This document shows, one piece after another, positions 43,039 through 52,539 of a DNA stretch of 64,000 nucleotides. The stretch comes from CAWIHK01 sp963835935. GTDB lineage: Bacteria > Bacteroidota > Ignavibacteria > UBA10030 > CAVZMI01. Within the stretch, counting starts at the first letter, position 1; each line of letters starts with the position of its first letter. Made by a program: the position numbers and the translations under genes. Below the pieces are notes generated by a model. It was not told the DNA's origin and ran no database searches. It saw only the letters and a list, made by a program, of their open reading frames with translations. Location of the stretch: positions 186,001 to 250,000 of the forward strand of contig CAWIHK010000006.1 in assembly GCA_963835935.1 (NCBI GenBank), read 5' to 3'.

Positions 43039-44208
43039 ATGAGAGAAATGACAGACAATCAAATTAGCACAATGACTTCAAGCAGTGGATACCGATTACG
43101 GACTGAAGAGATGATGCTCAGCATGGGTCCGCAACATCCATCAATGCATGGCGTGTTGCGCCTCGAATTAATTCTTGATGGTGAGGTTGTCGTTAACGTC
43201 ATTCCACACATAGGATATCTTCACCGGTGTTTTGAAAAACACGCAGAAGCTATGAAGAATTACCAGCAGGTTCTTCCGTATACTAACCGTATGGATTATG
43301 TTGCAGCATTGGCGAACAACTGGGGATTTGCTCTCACAGTCGAAAAATTGCTCGGTATTAAAGTTCCGGAACGTGTAGAATATATCCGTGTTATCATGGG
43401 AGAATTCCAGCGGATCGCGAACCATCTCGTTGCGATCGGAACTTTCGGACTTGACGCAGGTGCGGTTACGCCATTCCTCTTCCTATTCCGTGATCGTGAA
43501 TATGTTTTGAGCTTATTCGAAATGACATGTGGTGCAAGATTGCTCTACAATTATATCTGGATCGGCGGACTCTCACATGATCTTCCTCCAAATTTTGTTC
43601 CGAAGGCGAAAGAGACAATTACACAGCTTCGGAAAACCATGAAAGAAGTTAATGATCTTCTTTCTTACAATAAAATTTTCATTGAGCGGACGGCAAATGT
43701 CGGCGTTCTACCAGCTGATGTTGCAATTAATTACGCATGCAGCGGCCCAGTGTTGCGTGCGTCGGGTGTAAAATGGGATTTAAGAAAGAACGATCCCTAC
43801 TCAATTTACGATCGTTTCGAATGGGATGTTGTAACCGGCACGACCGAGGTCGGTCCGCTCGGAGATTCTTGGAACCGCTATATGGTTCGCGTCAACGAAG
43901 TTGAACAAAGTTGCCGCATCATTGAACAAGCGCTTGACTGCCTGCCGGAAGGCGATGTAAAATCTGCTATTCCGAAGCGCGTTCATCCGGATCCCGGAGA
44001 GGCGTACGTACGGACAGAATCGCCAAAAGGTGAACTCGGTTTCTACGTAATAAGTGACGGCTCGGTTTCGCCATTCCGGGTGAAAGCACGCGCCCCGTCG
44101 TTTGTTAATCTAAGCGTGTTGTCTGCAATCTGTCGCGGAGCAATGGTAGCCGATGTCGTCATGATTTTCGGAAGCATTGACATCGGGCTTGGTGAAGTAG
44201 ATCGTTAA
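43039..44208 (+). CDS. nuoD: NADH-quinone oxidoreductase subunit D (NuoD)
   Basis: A 389-residue 49-kDa family subunit lining the quinone cavity, with the start LSMGPQHPSMHGVLRLEL, the NiFe-hydrogenase-like fold and VRVNEVEQSCRIIEQALD. The ATG at 43039 has AGGA upstream; a TTG at 43021 inside the AGRTYR tract is less likely. The final IDIGLGEVDR is the family terminus. The next gene is nuoH (18 nt), so nuoE, nuoF and nuoG are skipped. Confidence 0.95.
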   Translation: MREMTDNQISTMTSSSGYRLRTEEMMLSMGPQHPSMHGVLRLELILDGEVVVNVIPHIGYLHRCFEKHAEAMKNYQQVLPYTNRMDYVAALANNWGFALTVEKLLGIKVPERVEYIRVIMGEFQRIANHLVAIGTFGLDAGAVTPFLFLFRDREYVLSLFEMTCGARLLYNYIWIGGLSHDLPPNFVPKAKETITQLRKTMKEVNDLLSYNKIFIERTANVGVLPADVAINYACSGPVLRASGVKWDLRKNDPYSIYDRFEWDVVTGTTEVGPLGDSWNRYMVRVNEVEQSCRIIEQALDCLPEGDVKSAIPKRVHPDPGEAYVRTESPKGELGFYVISDGSVSPFRVKARAPSFVNLSVLSAICRGAMVADVVMIFGSIDIGLGEVDR

Positions 44209-44226
44209 TTCAAGAGCGAAATTAAA

Positions 44227-45249
44227 ATGGAAAAATATCTCCTTAATTTTTTTGGCAATAAAATTCTCGCGTACACTGCGATGGCTGTGCTGCCGTTTTT
44301 TGTTATTCTGCCTTATGTACTTGTAGCACTTTGGTTCGAATTAAAAATCTCGGCACACATGCAGGACAGATTGGGTCCTATGCGTACCGGCGGTTGGCAC
44401 GGATGGGCTCAGCCGATCGCGGATATGATAAAAATGTTTCAGAAGGAAGATATTGTTCCGTATGCTGTAGATAAAAAGTTTTTCCTCTTTGCACCGTACC
44501 TAGTGTTTATGGGAGCGTACGCCGCCTTTGCGGCTATTCCATTTTCCAGCGAGTTCATCGGTGCGCAGCTCGATGTTGGAATTTTCTATATCATCGCTGT
44601 CTCATCTCTGGTTATTGTCGGATTGATGATGGGAGGATTGGCCTCGAATAACAAGTGGTCTCTGCTCGGTGCGTTTCGTTCGGCTTCACAAATGGTTAGT
44701 TATGAAATTCCTGTTGCTTTATGCATCCTCGTCGGCGTTATGATTTCAGGTACGATGGATCTTCAAAAAATAAACGAGCTTCAGCAGGGTGGAATCGGGC
44801 ATTGGTTCATCATGAAGTATCCGCCATTCGTCTTCATTGCTTTTTTTATTTATTTAATCGCTTCATTAGCTGAGGTTAACCGGACTCCCTTCGATATTCC
44901 CGAAGCCGATACTGAGCTTGTGGCCGGATACCAGACAGAATACAGCGGTTTGCGATGGGGCATGTTTTATTTGGCAGAATATACAAATATGTTTGCTGTT
45001 TCATCAATCGCTTCGGCGCTTTTTCTTGGAGGATGGAATAGTCCGGTCACTTGGTTCATGTCGGGACCATCATGGGGTGTATTCTGGTTTGTATTAAAAG
45101 CGTTTACATTCGTTCTTTTGCAGATGTGGTTGCGCTGGACGTTACCTCGTGTTCGAGTCGATCAGTTGATGTACATCTGCTGGAAAGTGCTGGTGCCTTT
45201 TTCATTGGTGAATTTGTTGATTGTCGGGTTTTGGATCGTTCTGAATTAG
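44227..45249 (+). CDS. nuoH: NADH-quinone oxidoreductase subunit H (NuoH)
   Basis: A 340-residue membrane subunit with eight helices, binding the quinone channel end. The conserved segments MQDRLGPMRTGGWHGWAQPIAD (start) and EADTELVAGYQTEYSGLRWG (as PEADTELVAGYQTEYSG) are present. The 19-nt gap to nuoI and 18-nt gap to nuoD show operon coupling. Confidence 0.95.
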   Translation: MEKYLLNFFGNKILAYTAMAVLPFFVILPYVLVALWFELKISAHMQDRLGPMRTGGWHGWAQPIADMIKMFQKEDIVPYAVDKKFFLFAPYLVFMGAYAAFAAIPFSSEFIGAQLDVGIFYIIAVSSLVIVGLMMGGLASNNKWSLLGAFRSASQMVSYEIPVALCILVGVMISGTMDLQKINELQQGGIGHWFIMKYPPFVFIAFFIYLIASLAEVNRTPFDIPEADTELVAGYQTEYSGLRWGMFYLAEYTNMFAVSSIASALFLGGWNSPVTWFMSGPSWGVFWFVLKAFTFVLLQMWLRWTLPRVRVDQLMYICWKVLVPFSLVNLLIVGFWIVLN

Positions 45250-45267
45250 ATTTGATCGAGGTTTTTA

Positions 45268-45795
45268 ATGAAGAGGTATTTCACAAATATAAGCATGGGT
45301 ATCTGGACAATCCTAGTCGGCATGTGGATAACGCTAAAGCATTTGCCCACCCATGCCGTTACCGTCCAATATCCCGATGAGCGTTTGCCAATTCCTGAAC
45401 GTGCTCGGAACCGTTTGTATGTCAATATAGATGATTGCATCGGATGCGATCAATGCTCAACAATCTGCCCGGTTGATTGCATCTTCATTGAGAAATTTAA
45501 AGCGGCACCGACAGATAATCTTGGAACAACATCGGGTGGAAGAAAGAAACGTCTCTATGTAAGTAGGTTTGACATTGATGTCGCGAAGTGTTGTTTCTGC
45601 GGCTTGTGCACTTATCCATGTCCGACTAATTGCATTGTCATGACAAATGTGTTCGAGTATTCCGAATATGATCGAACAAATCTGATTTACCAATTTAGTA
45701 CGATGACATCGTTCGAGATTGATCAGGCAAAGGCGCGATCTGTGAAAGCTGAAAAAGCAGCAGCACAAAGTCAGAATAGAACTCAACAACTGTAA
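45268..45795 (+). CDS. nuoI: NADH-quinone oxidoreductase subunit I (NuoI)
   Basis: A 175-residue subunit with two 4Fe-4S clusters (N6a and N6b): CIGCDQCSTICPVDC at about 57 and CCFCGLCTYPCPTNC at about 111. It carries electrons along the peripheral arm toward NuoB. In complexes without NuoEFG this may be where ferredoxin or another donor delivers electrons, as proposed for cyanobacterial and chlorobial complexes. Confidence 0.95.
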   Translation: MKRYFTNISMGIWTILVGMWITLKHLPTHAVTVQYPDERLPIPERARNRLYVNIDDCIGCDQCSTICPVDCIFIEKFKAAPTDNLGTTSGGRKKRLYVSRFDIDVAKCCFCGLCTYPCPTNCIVMTNVFEYSEYDRTNLIYQFSTMTSFEIDQAKARSVKAEKAAAQSQNRTQQL

Positions 45796-45806
45796 AGATT
45801 TCTACT

Positions 45807-46307
45807 ATGCAAATGTACGATATCGCTTTTTATGTTTTTGCAGGAGTCACAATCATTTCTGCAGGCGTTGTTGTATTCTCGCGAAATATTGTTTTGTCGG
45901 CATTTTCACTACTCTTCACATTCTGTGGAGTGGCGGGCATCTATGTACTACTCAGCGCTGATTTCATCGCAGTAACTCAGTTGCTTGTGTATGTCGGCGG
46001 AATTCTGGTTCTCATTTTGTTCGGTGTCATGCTCACTAAGGAATCGGTGAATGTCGATATTAAAACTGGAGCCTTACAAACTATCCCGGCTACGATTTTG
46101 GTTGCTATCCTTGCAGCGACATTATGTGGAGTTTTTTGGACGACGAAGTGGCGCGAATTCCCCACACCAGATATTAAGGGAACGGCTACGCAGATCGGCA
46201 ATGCATTGCTAACTTCGTATCTGTTGCCGTTTGAAGTTTCGTCAATTATACTGCTGGTGGCGCTAGTTGGGGCAGTAATGATCGCTCGCCGTGAGAAAAA
46301 AGTTTAA
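45807..46307 (+). CDS. nuoJ: NADH-quinone oxidoreductase subunit J (NuoJ)
   Basis: A 166-residue membrane subunit with five helices. The family pattern FAGVTIISAGVVVFSRNIVLSAFS starts the protein, and TQLLVYVGGILVLILFGVML is the NuoJ core helix that couples quinone reduction to proton movement. Gap to nuoI is 11 nt and to nuoK 15 nt. Confidence 0.93.
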   Translation: MQMYDIAFYVFAGVTIISAGVVVFSRNIVLSAFSLLFTFCGVAGIYVLLSADFIAVTQLLVYVGGILVLILFGVMLTKESVNVDIKTGALQTIPATILVAILAATLCGVFWTTKWREFPTPDIKGTATQIGNALLTSYLLPFEVSSIILLVALVGAVMIARREKKV

Positions 46308-46322
46308 AGGAATGGGAAACCC

Positions 46323-46661
46323 ATGCACGATTTTCATCAATCAATAAATATATCCGGAATCGGACTCTCGCATTTTCTAATCGTAAGCGCGATCCTTTTT
46401 TCGCTCGGTATTTATGCAATAATAACGCGCCGGAATGCTATTATGGTTTTAATGGGAATAGAATTGGTATTGAATTCTGCAAATATCAATTTTATCGCAT
46501 TTGCTAAATTCGGCGGGTTGAGACTTGAGGGGCAGTTGGCGGCAGTGTTCGTTATTATTCTTGCTGCTGCTCAAGCCGCAGTTGCACTTGCCATCGTTTT
46601 AAATATTTACAAACGGTTTAACACAGTGAACGTCGACGAGATTGATAAATTAAAAGAATAA
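46323..46661 (+). CDS. nuoK: NADH-quinone oxidoreductase subunit K (NuoK)
   Basis: A 112-residue membrane subunit with three helices and two conserved membrane Glu residues in the segments FSLGIYAIITRRNAIMVLMGIELVLNSANINF. It is part of the antiporter-like proton channel array. It lies 3 nt before nuoL. Confidence 0.93.
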   Translation: MHDFHQSINISGIGLSHFLIVSAILFSLGIYAIITRRNAIMVLMGIELVLNSANINFIAFAKFGGLRLEGQLAAVFVIILAAAQAAVALAIVLNIYKRFNTVNVDEIDKLKE

Positions 46662-46664
46662 ACT

Positions 46665-48737
46665 ATGTCCCATGAACTCTTACTAATACTCGCGAGCGCG
46701 GTTCTTCTGTTGCCGCTGGCAAGTTTTCTTTTATTAATCTTTTTCAGCAAACGGATTCCACGAGACGCCGGCAGGTTGAGCACGTCAATTATTTTCGGCA
46801 CACTCGGTTTGTCTCTCATCATCATGCTATCGAAGCTGGTGATATATCCGGCTGACGTCATTCAAATTTCTTACAGGTGGGCTTTCTTCGAGAATCTTCC
46901 CGGAATTGGCGCCGCGCAAATCGATGTGGGAATGATGATAGACAATCTCTCCGCCGTCATGCTGGTTGTCGTCACGCTTATCAGCGCGCTTGTGCACATG
47001 TTCTCAATCGGATACATGAAGGACGACATTCGTTATAGTCGGTACTTCGCATATCTCGGTTTCTTTTCATTCTCAATGCTGATGATAGTTCTGGCGAACA
47101 ATTTCTTCAATATGTATGTCGGATGGGAGTTGGTTGGTTTGAGTTCGTATTTGTTGATCGGTCATTGGTATGAAAAAAAATCGGCTTCTGATGCAGCGAT
47201 AAAAGCGTTTGTTGTGAACCGTGTCGGCGATCTTGGAATGCTTGCCGGTGTTATGATCCTGTTTGCGAATTTTCATTCTCTTTCTTTTGATAAAATTTTT
47301 CCAGCGCTTCAGGCGGGACAATTACCATTCGGCAACAGTTGGTGGCTTACATTTACAGGAATTGCAATCTTCTGTGCAGCAGTAGGGAAGTCGGCACAAT
47401 TTCCTCTTCATGTCTGGCTGCCCGATGCGATGGAAGGCCCGACGCCGGTCAGCGCTTTGATCCACGCGGCCACTATGGTTGCGGCAGGCGTTTATCTCAT
47501 AGCTCGCGTCTATGCTCTCTTCACAGCGGATGCGTTGATGGTGATCGCCTACATCGGAGCGTTCACGGCTTTCATATCCGCTACGATTGCGATCGCGCAG
47601 AACGATATAAAAAAAGTTCTCGCATATTCGACGATCAGTCAGCTTGGCTATATGATCATGGCTCTCGGTGTCGGAGCTTACGCTTCCGGATTTTTCCATC
47701 TTGTGACTCATGCGATGTTCAAGGCCGGATTATTCCTTGGTTCAGGTTCAGTGATATACGCCATGCAAAACGCTCTGCATCATCAGGGAGATAATAACAC
47801 CGACGCGCAGGACATCCGCAATATGGGCGGATTAAGATCGAAGATGCCGTTGACGTTCTGGACATTCGTTGTTTACACACTTGCAATCTGCGGCATTCCA
47901 TTCACATCAGGTTTTTTAAGCAAGGACGAAATTCTTGCCGGTACGCTCGCGTTCGGACAATTGACCGGGCATTGGATCATTCCTGTCGTAGCTTTTTTTG
48001 TTGCCGGTTTGACGGCATTTTATATGTTCCGCATTTTGATTCTTACATTTCTTGGCGAGCCGAAGGATCCCGAGCGGATACAGCATATCCACGAATCACC
48101 TGCAGTGATGCTGATTCCACTCGTGACGCTGGCGCTGCTGTCGATTTTCGTTTGGTTTTCTTTCAATCCGATGGATGCATCGAACGGATGGATTTGTAAG
48201 ACCATCGGGAGGCCGACATCTGTAGTTCCATCATCTTTAGCCGCACCGGCCAAAAAAATGTTTGAAGCAACATTGCATCATTCACATTCTACAGCATTCT
48301 CGCTCTCGCTTCTTGTTGCAGGACTTGGAATTCTTGTTGCTTATTCTACATATAGATGGAAAAAGATCGATGCCGATAAAATGGCCGAGAAGGCCGGGCC
48401 TTTATATAGATTTCTTTTGAATAAATGGTACATCGATGAATTGTATGATTTTTTGTTTGTGAGAGGCGCTAAAAATCTTGCAAAAGTACTTGCGTGGTTC
48501 GACAATAATATAATCGACGGGGCAGTAAATGGTGTCGCATGGCTGACGAAGATTGCATCGTACGCCAGCGGAAAATTCGATGATTATGTTGTGGATGGAA
48601 TCGTTAATCTGACTGCTTATGCTACGGGCTTTCTCGGTTTATTGTTCCGCAAAGTTCAGACAGGCCGTATTCAGACATATTTAATTTTTGTGATTATCGG
48701 CGTCATGGTATTTTTCTATTTATTCCGAACTTGGTGA
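46665..48737 (+). CDS. nuoL: NADH-quinone oxidoreductase subunit L (NuoL)
   Basis: A 690-residue antiporter-like subunit (Mrp family) with the long lateral helix expected at the C-terminus. Visible motifs are NFFNMYVGWELVGLSSYLLIG (Glu on the proton path), KSAQFPLHVWLPDAMEGPTPVSALIHAATMVAAGVYL (Lys and His region) and KKVLAYSTISQLGYMI. Distal proton pump of complex I. A 108-nt gap with a period-6 tract follows. Confidence 0.95.
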   Translation: MSHELLLILASAVLLLPLASFLLLIFFSKRIPRDAGRLSTSIIFGTLGLSLIIMLSKLVIYPADVIQISYRWAFFENLPGIGAAQIDVGMMIDNLSAVMLVVVTLISALVHMFSIGYMKDDIRYSRYFAYLGFFSFSMLMIVLANNFFNMYVGWELVGLSSYLLIGHWYEKKSASDAAIKAFVVNRVGDLGMLAGVMILFANFHSLSFDKIFPALQAGQLPFGNSWWLTFTGIAIFCAAVGKSAQFPLHVWLPDAMEGPTPVSALIHAATMVAAGVYLIARVYALFTADALMVIAYIGAFTAFISATIAIAQNDIKKVLAYSTISQLGYMIMALGVGAYASGFFHLVTHAMFKAGLFLGSGSVIYAMQNALHHQGDNNTDAQDIRNMGGLRSKMPLTFWTFVVYTLAICGIPFTSGFLSKDEILAGTLAFGQLTGHWIIPVVAFFVAGLTAFYMFRILILTFLGEPKDPERIQHIHESPAVMLIPLVTLALLSIFVWFSFNPMDASNGWICKTIGRPTSVVPSSLAAPAKKMFEATLHHSHSTAFSLSLLVAGLGILVAYSTYRWKKIDADKMAEKAGPLYRFLLNKWYIDELYDFLFVRGAKNLAKVLAWFDNNIIDGAVNGVAWLTKIASYASGKFDDYVVDGIVNLTAYATGFLGLLFRKVQTGRIQTYLIFVIIGVMVFFYLFRTW

Positions 48738-48747
48738 AGCCGTTAAA

Positions 48748-48780
48748 CCCTTAATCTTAATCTTGATCTTGCTCTCGGGA
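48748..48780. repeat. Period-6 tract between nuoL and nuoM
   Basis: On the minus strand: AGAGCA AGATCA AGATTA AGATTA AGGG. Same AGRTYR family as the tracts around nuoC, in the 108-nt gap between nuoL and nuoM. Confidence 0.75.
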
Positions 48781-48845
48781 TAGATTTTTTAAAAGTTTTT
48801 TTTGATGAAGTTGAATAGATATAATCACTGGAGGATTGAAATAGA

Positions 48846-50453
48846 ATGACATTACAATTTCTTGGCATTGGGATTCTGACATGGATCACCTTCATTCCTG
48901 TGCTGGGCATGGTGGTAGTCCTGTTTTTGCCAAAGGATAATAAAAAATTCATTCGCACTACAGCTGTTACGGCGACTGTTTTGCAAGTAGTGATTGCAGC
49001 AATAATATATTTCAATTACAATCGCGGATTGACCGGGATCAATAACGAACAGGCGATGCAATTCAGGGAGAATTTTTCTTGGATCAACTTGAAGAGTCTA
49101 GGCTGGATTGGCAGTCTTCAGATAAATTACTTTCTCGGTATCGATGGAATTAGCGCACCGATGGTATTTCTGACCGCGATTGTATGCTTTGCGGCTTCTA
49201 TCGCTTCATTCAGTATTGAAAAAAGTTTGAAAGGATATTTTGCGCTTTTCCTGTTGCTCGATACCGGGATGATGGGCGTGTTCGTGGCTCTTGACTTTTT
49301 CCTCTTCTATGTATTTTGGGAAGTCATGCTGCTGCCGATGTATTTCCTTATCGGAGTGTGGGGCGGACCACGGCGTGAATATGCGGCGATCAAGTTTTTT
49401 ATATATACGCTGTTCGGCTCGGTTCTTATGCTGCTGGCGATGATCGCATTATATTTCAGCACATCGGTTATCGATCCGGCGACAGGCGGAAAAATTCATA
49501 CCTTCAGCATGATCGCAATGATGAATCCGGCGAACTACGAGGCAGGTTCGTTGTTGGCAGGTTTCCATACGTACTGGCGGCATGTCGCGTTCATTACGTT
49601 ATTTGTCGCGTTCGCGATTAAAGTCCCGCTCTTTCCATTTCACACATGGTTGCCCGACGCGCATGTGGAAGCGCCAACTGCCATCAGCGTTATTCTTGCG
49701 GGTGTTTTATTGAAAATGGGAACGTACGGATTGATGCGAATTAGTTTCCCGATTTTTCCCGACGCCGCAACGTATTACGCTTATCCGCTTGCGTTTATAG
49801 GAATGGTGAATATTATCTATGGCGCACTTTGCGCTATGGCACAAAAGGATTTCAAAAAACTAATCGCATATTCTTCGGTGAGCCATATGGGAATCGTTGT
49901 CCTAGGCCTGGCTTCTATGAATACACAAGGAATGACCGGCGCCGTTTTCCAGATGTTCAACCATGGCACAATCACTGCAATGCTCTTCCTTATCGTGGGT
50001 GTATTGTATGATCGTGCCCACACACGCGGGTTGGATGAATTCGGCGGTTTGATGAACAAGATGCCGCGCTATTCTGCCGTGATGATGATTGCGTTCTTTG
50101 CCGCGCTCGGTTTGCCGGGTTTGAGCGGATTCGTTTCCGAAGCATTTTCTTTCATCGGAGCGTTTCAGGTGTATCAATGGCTGACGATTGTTTCTTCAAT
50201 CGGCATTGTGCTGACCGCCAGCTATATGCTTTGGACATTGCAACGATTGTTCCTAGGTTCACTCCCGGAAAAATGGAACGGCCTGACGGACATCAACATC
50301 CGTGAACTCATTGCACTGGTTCCTCTTGCTGTGATAATAATTTTCCTTGGTATTTATCCAGCGCCGATGATCAATCTGATGAATGCATCGGTCAATCATT
50401 TGGTGGAAATTATGAAAGTCGGTGCGCACGCAAGCGCTTCGATCGTGCATTAG
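48846..50453 (+). CDS. nuoM: NADH-quinone oxidoreductase subunit M (NuoM)
   Basis: A 535-residue antiporter-like subunit. The family segments FFLFYVFWEVMLLPMYFLIGVWG (catalytic Glu) and FHTWLPDAHVEAPTAISVILAG (proton-channel core) are intact. Fourteen helices are expected. It is followed by a 223-nt gap before nuoN in which I see only a weak CGAAGG...CCTTCG hairpin near 50493-50510 and no gene. Confidence 0.95.
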   Translation: MTLQFLGIGILTWITFIPVLGMVVVLFLPKDNKKFIRTTAVTATVLQVVIAAIIYFNYNRGLTGINNEQAMQFRENFSWINLKSLGWIGSLQINYFLGIDGISAPMVFLTAIVCFAASIASFSIEKSLKGYFALFLLLDTGMMGVFVALDFFLFYVFWEVMLLPMYFLIGVWGGPRREYAAIKFFIYTLFGSVLMLLAMIALYFSTSVIDPATGGKIHTFSMIAMMNPANYEAGSLLAGFHTYWRHVAFITLFVAFAIKVPLFPFHTWLPDAHVEAPTAISVILAGVLLKMGTYGLMRISFPIFPDAATYYAYPLAFIGMVNIIYGALCAMAQKDFKKLIAYSSVSHMGIVVLGLASMNTQGMTGAVFQMFNHGTITAMLFLIVGVLYDRAHTRGLDEFGGLMNKMPRYSAVMMIAFFAALGLPGLSGFVSEAFSFIGAFQVYQWLTIVSSIGIVLTASYMLWTLQRLFLGSLPEKWNGLTDINIRELIALVPLAVIIIFLGIYPAPMINLMNASVNHLVEIMKVGAHASASIVH

Positions 50454-50676
50454 GGGGGATATTATGCTTGAAGGAGAAAAACGAAATCCTAATTTCTGTC
50501 GAAGGCACCTTCGGGATAAATTCTGAATAATGTTGAAGCACAGATTTTGAATCACAAAACCAGAACCATTTTAATTATTAGAAATTTGAAATTATTTAGG
50601 ACTTAGATATTCGGGTTCAGTATTTTCTTGAAAATACTTTATTTATGCAAAATCACTTGATAAGAATAGAACTTTT

Positions 50677-52172
50677 ATGGGTCAACAAATAATACATGTA
50701 ATGATGTATCTCCTTCCGGAAATCTCGTTGACGGTAGCATTTCTGTGTGCGTTGATGGGGACGATTCTCTTCCGGAAAAAACCAACACTCGTTTCCTTAG
50801 TGACATTATTTGGACTTGGATGTGCAGGTTGGTTTCTTTTTCAAGAAATTGGAGTCAACGTCGTTCTGTTCGGACCGATGTTTGCCGTCGATCCATTCTC
50901 GATCTTTTTCAAATTCATAATACTTATTGCGAGCATTTTCGTTGTACTATTTTCGTTGGGGTCGAAAGAACTGCTGGAAGCGCGTCAGCGTATTGGTGAA
51001 TACTACGCGCTTATTCTTGCAATGACGCTCGGTATGTTTTTAATGTCGGGCGCGACGAATTTATTGTTCATGTATCTCTCACTCGAATTGACAAGTATAA
51101 GTTCATATATACTGGCAGGATTTACGCGCGAAGCGGAAGACTCGGCCGAGGCTTCTCTAAAATATGTGATCTATGGCGCAGTTTCATCCGGATTAATGAT
51201 TTATGGTATTTCAATTCTTTACGGCTTGACGGGTTCGATTGATGTGTTTAATATAAATATGGCTATTCGATCCGGGCAAGTTGCTTCAGTCCCGTTGTTG
51301 ATTTCAGGAATACTGATACTCGCTGGATTCGGTTATAAGATATCGGCGGTACCTTTTCATTTCTGGACGCCAGATGTTTACCAGGGGGCGCCGATAACAA
51401 TTACTGCATTTCTCTCCGTCGCTTCGAAAGCGGCCGGATTTGCAATGGCGATTCGATTTTTCAAAATTAGTTTTATCGATATCAATCAGTATACCACAGG
51501 AGCAAGCACGTACGCGATTATGAATGGATTTAACTGGCCCAGATAATTGCAATTCTTTCGGTATTGACGATGACGCTCGGGAATTTAGTCGCAGTGTGGC
51601 AAAGCAATTTGAAACGACTGCTCGCGTATTCGAGTATTGCGCACGCCGGTTATCTCATGATGGGATTGGTGGTGCTGAGCAATGAGGGAATCGCCGCCAT
51701 CATGATTTACTTCGTCATGTATCTCATCATGAACCTCGGCGCGTTTTACATCGTCATGATAGTGGCGGAAAAAACCGGCAGCGAGGATATCGACGATTAC
51801 AAAGGACTCGGTTCGCGTGCGCCGCTTATTGCAGTATCGATGGCTATCTTTCTAATTTCTCTAACAGGCTTGCCGCCGACCGCCGGATTTATCGGCAAGT
51901 TTTATCTTTTTACAGCTTTGATTAACGCAAAGTGGATATGGCTTGCGATTGTCGGCGCCATCAACAGCGTTGTCGCGCTTTATTATTATGCACGTATTTT
52001 CCGGAATTTGTTCCTGCGTGATCCAGAAGGTTCATCCGAACCGATTAAGTTTGAAGGTTGGCAGATTGCGTTGGTGCTTGTATTGGTTATTCCAACGGTC
52101 TGGCTTGGTTTGTTTTTCTCGCCTGTTGTTCGTGCCGTTGCGCAATCGGTTCAGATGTTCGGTTTGAAATAA
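50677..52172 (+). pseudogene. nuoN: NADH-quinone oxidoreductase subunit N (NuoN), frameshifted
   Basis: Two consecutive pieces together make a full-length antiporter-like NuoN: 50677-51546 (289 residues, ends NGFNWPR) and the following frame from 51540 (Q-I-I-A-I-L-S-V, then TMTLGNLVAVWQSNLKRLLAYSSIAHAGYLMMG) to 52172. The join is at TGG CCC AGA TAA (51535-51546); adding one base to the C run (TGG CCC CAG ATA ATT) restores the NuoN reading. NuoN is needed for a proton-pumping complex, so this is either a one-base sequencing/assembly error, a recent loss, or a -1 ribosomal shift at CCC. The ORF after it continues at the right frame to a normal end. Confidence 0.9.
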
Positions 52173-52196
52173 AAGCTTGATGACAAGATTTTTTAG

Positions 52197-52223
52197 AAGC
52201 CGGATATAGCACCGGCTTTTTTA
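52197..52223 (+). terminator. Intrinsic terminator ending the nuo operon
   Basis: Stem AAGCCGG (52197-52203), 8-nt loop, CCGGCTT (52212-52218), then T-rich TTTTTA. It lies 24 nt after the nuoN stop and closes the nuoA-N transcript. Confidence 0.85.
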
Positions 52224-52286
52224 TTATGAGAATATACTTGATGTTTGTTCGCATGATGGTTATTTTAGTAAATAAAGGGCGATTAT

Positions 52287-52478
52287 ATGACAACAGTCAC
52301 AATTACAAAAAAATTTCAGCTCGAAATACCTGCTCGGATACGAAAGAGATTGAAATTAATTCCTGGTCAAAAAGTGCAGGTGATAGAATATGACAATCGA
52401 CTGGAGTATATTCCCATTCATTCAATTGAAGAAATGAGAGGTCTTTTGAAGGGAATGGATACAATTTTAAAAATCTAA
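52287..52478 (+). CDS. AbrB/MazE-type DNA-binding protein
   Basis: A 63-residue swapped-hairpin DNA-binding protein, with TITKKFQLEIPARIRKRLKLIPGQKVQVIEYDNRLEYIPI matching the SpoVT/AbrB and MazE fold (given here as its key features: K-F-Q, I-P-R-R, L-K-L-G-Q). Such proteins are antitoxins or transition-state regulators. No toxin follows; the next gene is convergent and unrelated, so it is an orphan. A period-6 tract overlaps the region just after its stop (52496-52520). Confidence 0.8.
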   Translation: MTTVTITKKFQLEIPARIRKRLKLIPGQKVQVIEYDNRLEYIPIHSIEEMRGLLKGMDTILKI

Positions 52479-52495
52479 AACTTAACCTCTTCTCT

Positions 52496-52522
52496 GCTCT
52501 TAATCTCAATCTTAATCTAATT
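52496..52522. repeat. Period-6 tract between abrB-like and amrS
   Basis: On the minus strand: AGATTA AGATTG AGATTA AGAG, another AGRTYR member. It lies between convergent genes. Confidence 0.65.
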
Positions 52523-52539
52523 TTTTATCTCTTTCCCAC

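Noticed and set aside
50454..50676. A gene or functional RNA in the nuoM-nuoN gap
   Set aside because: Only a weak hairpin and AT-rich sequence are visible; nothing supports a gene.
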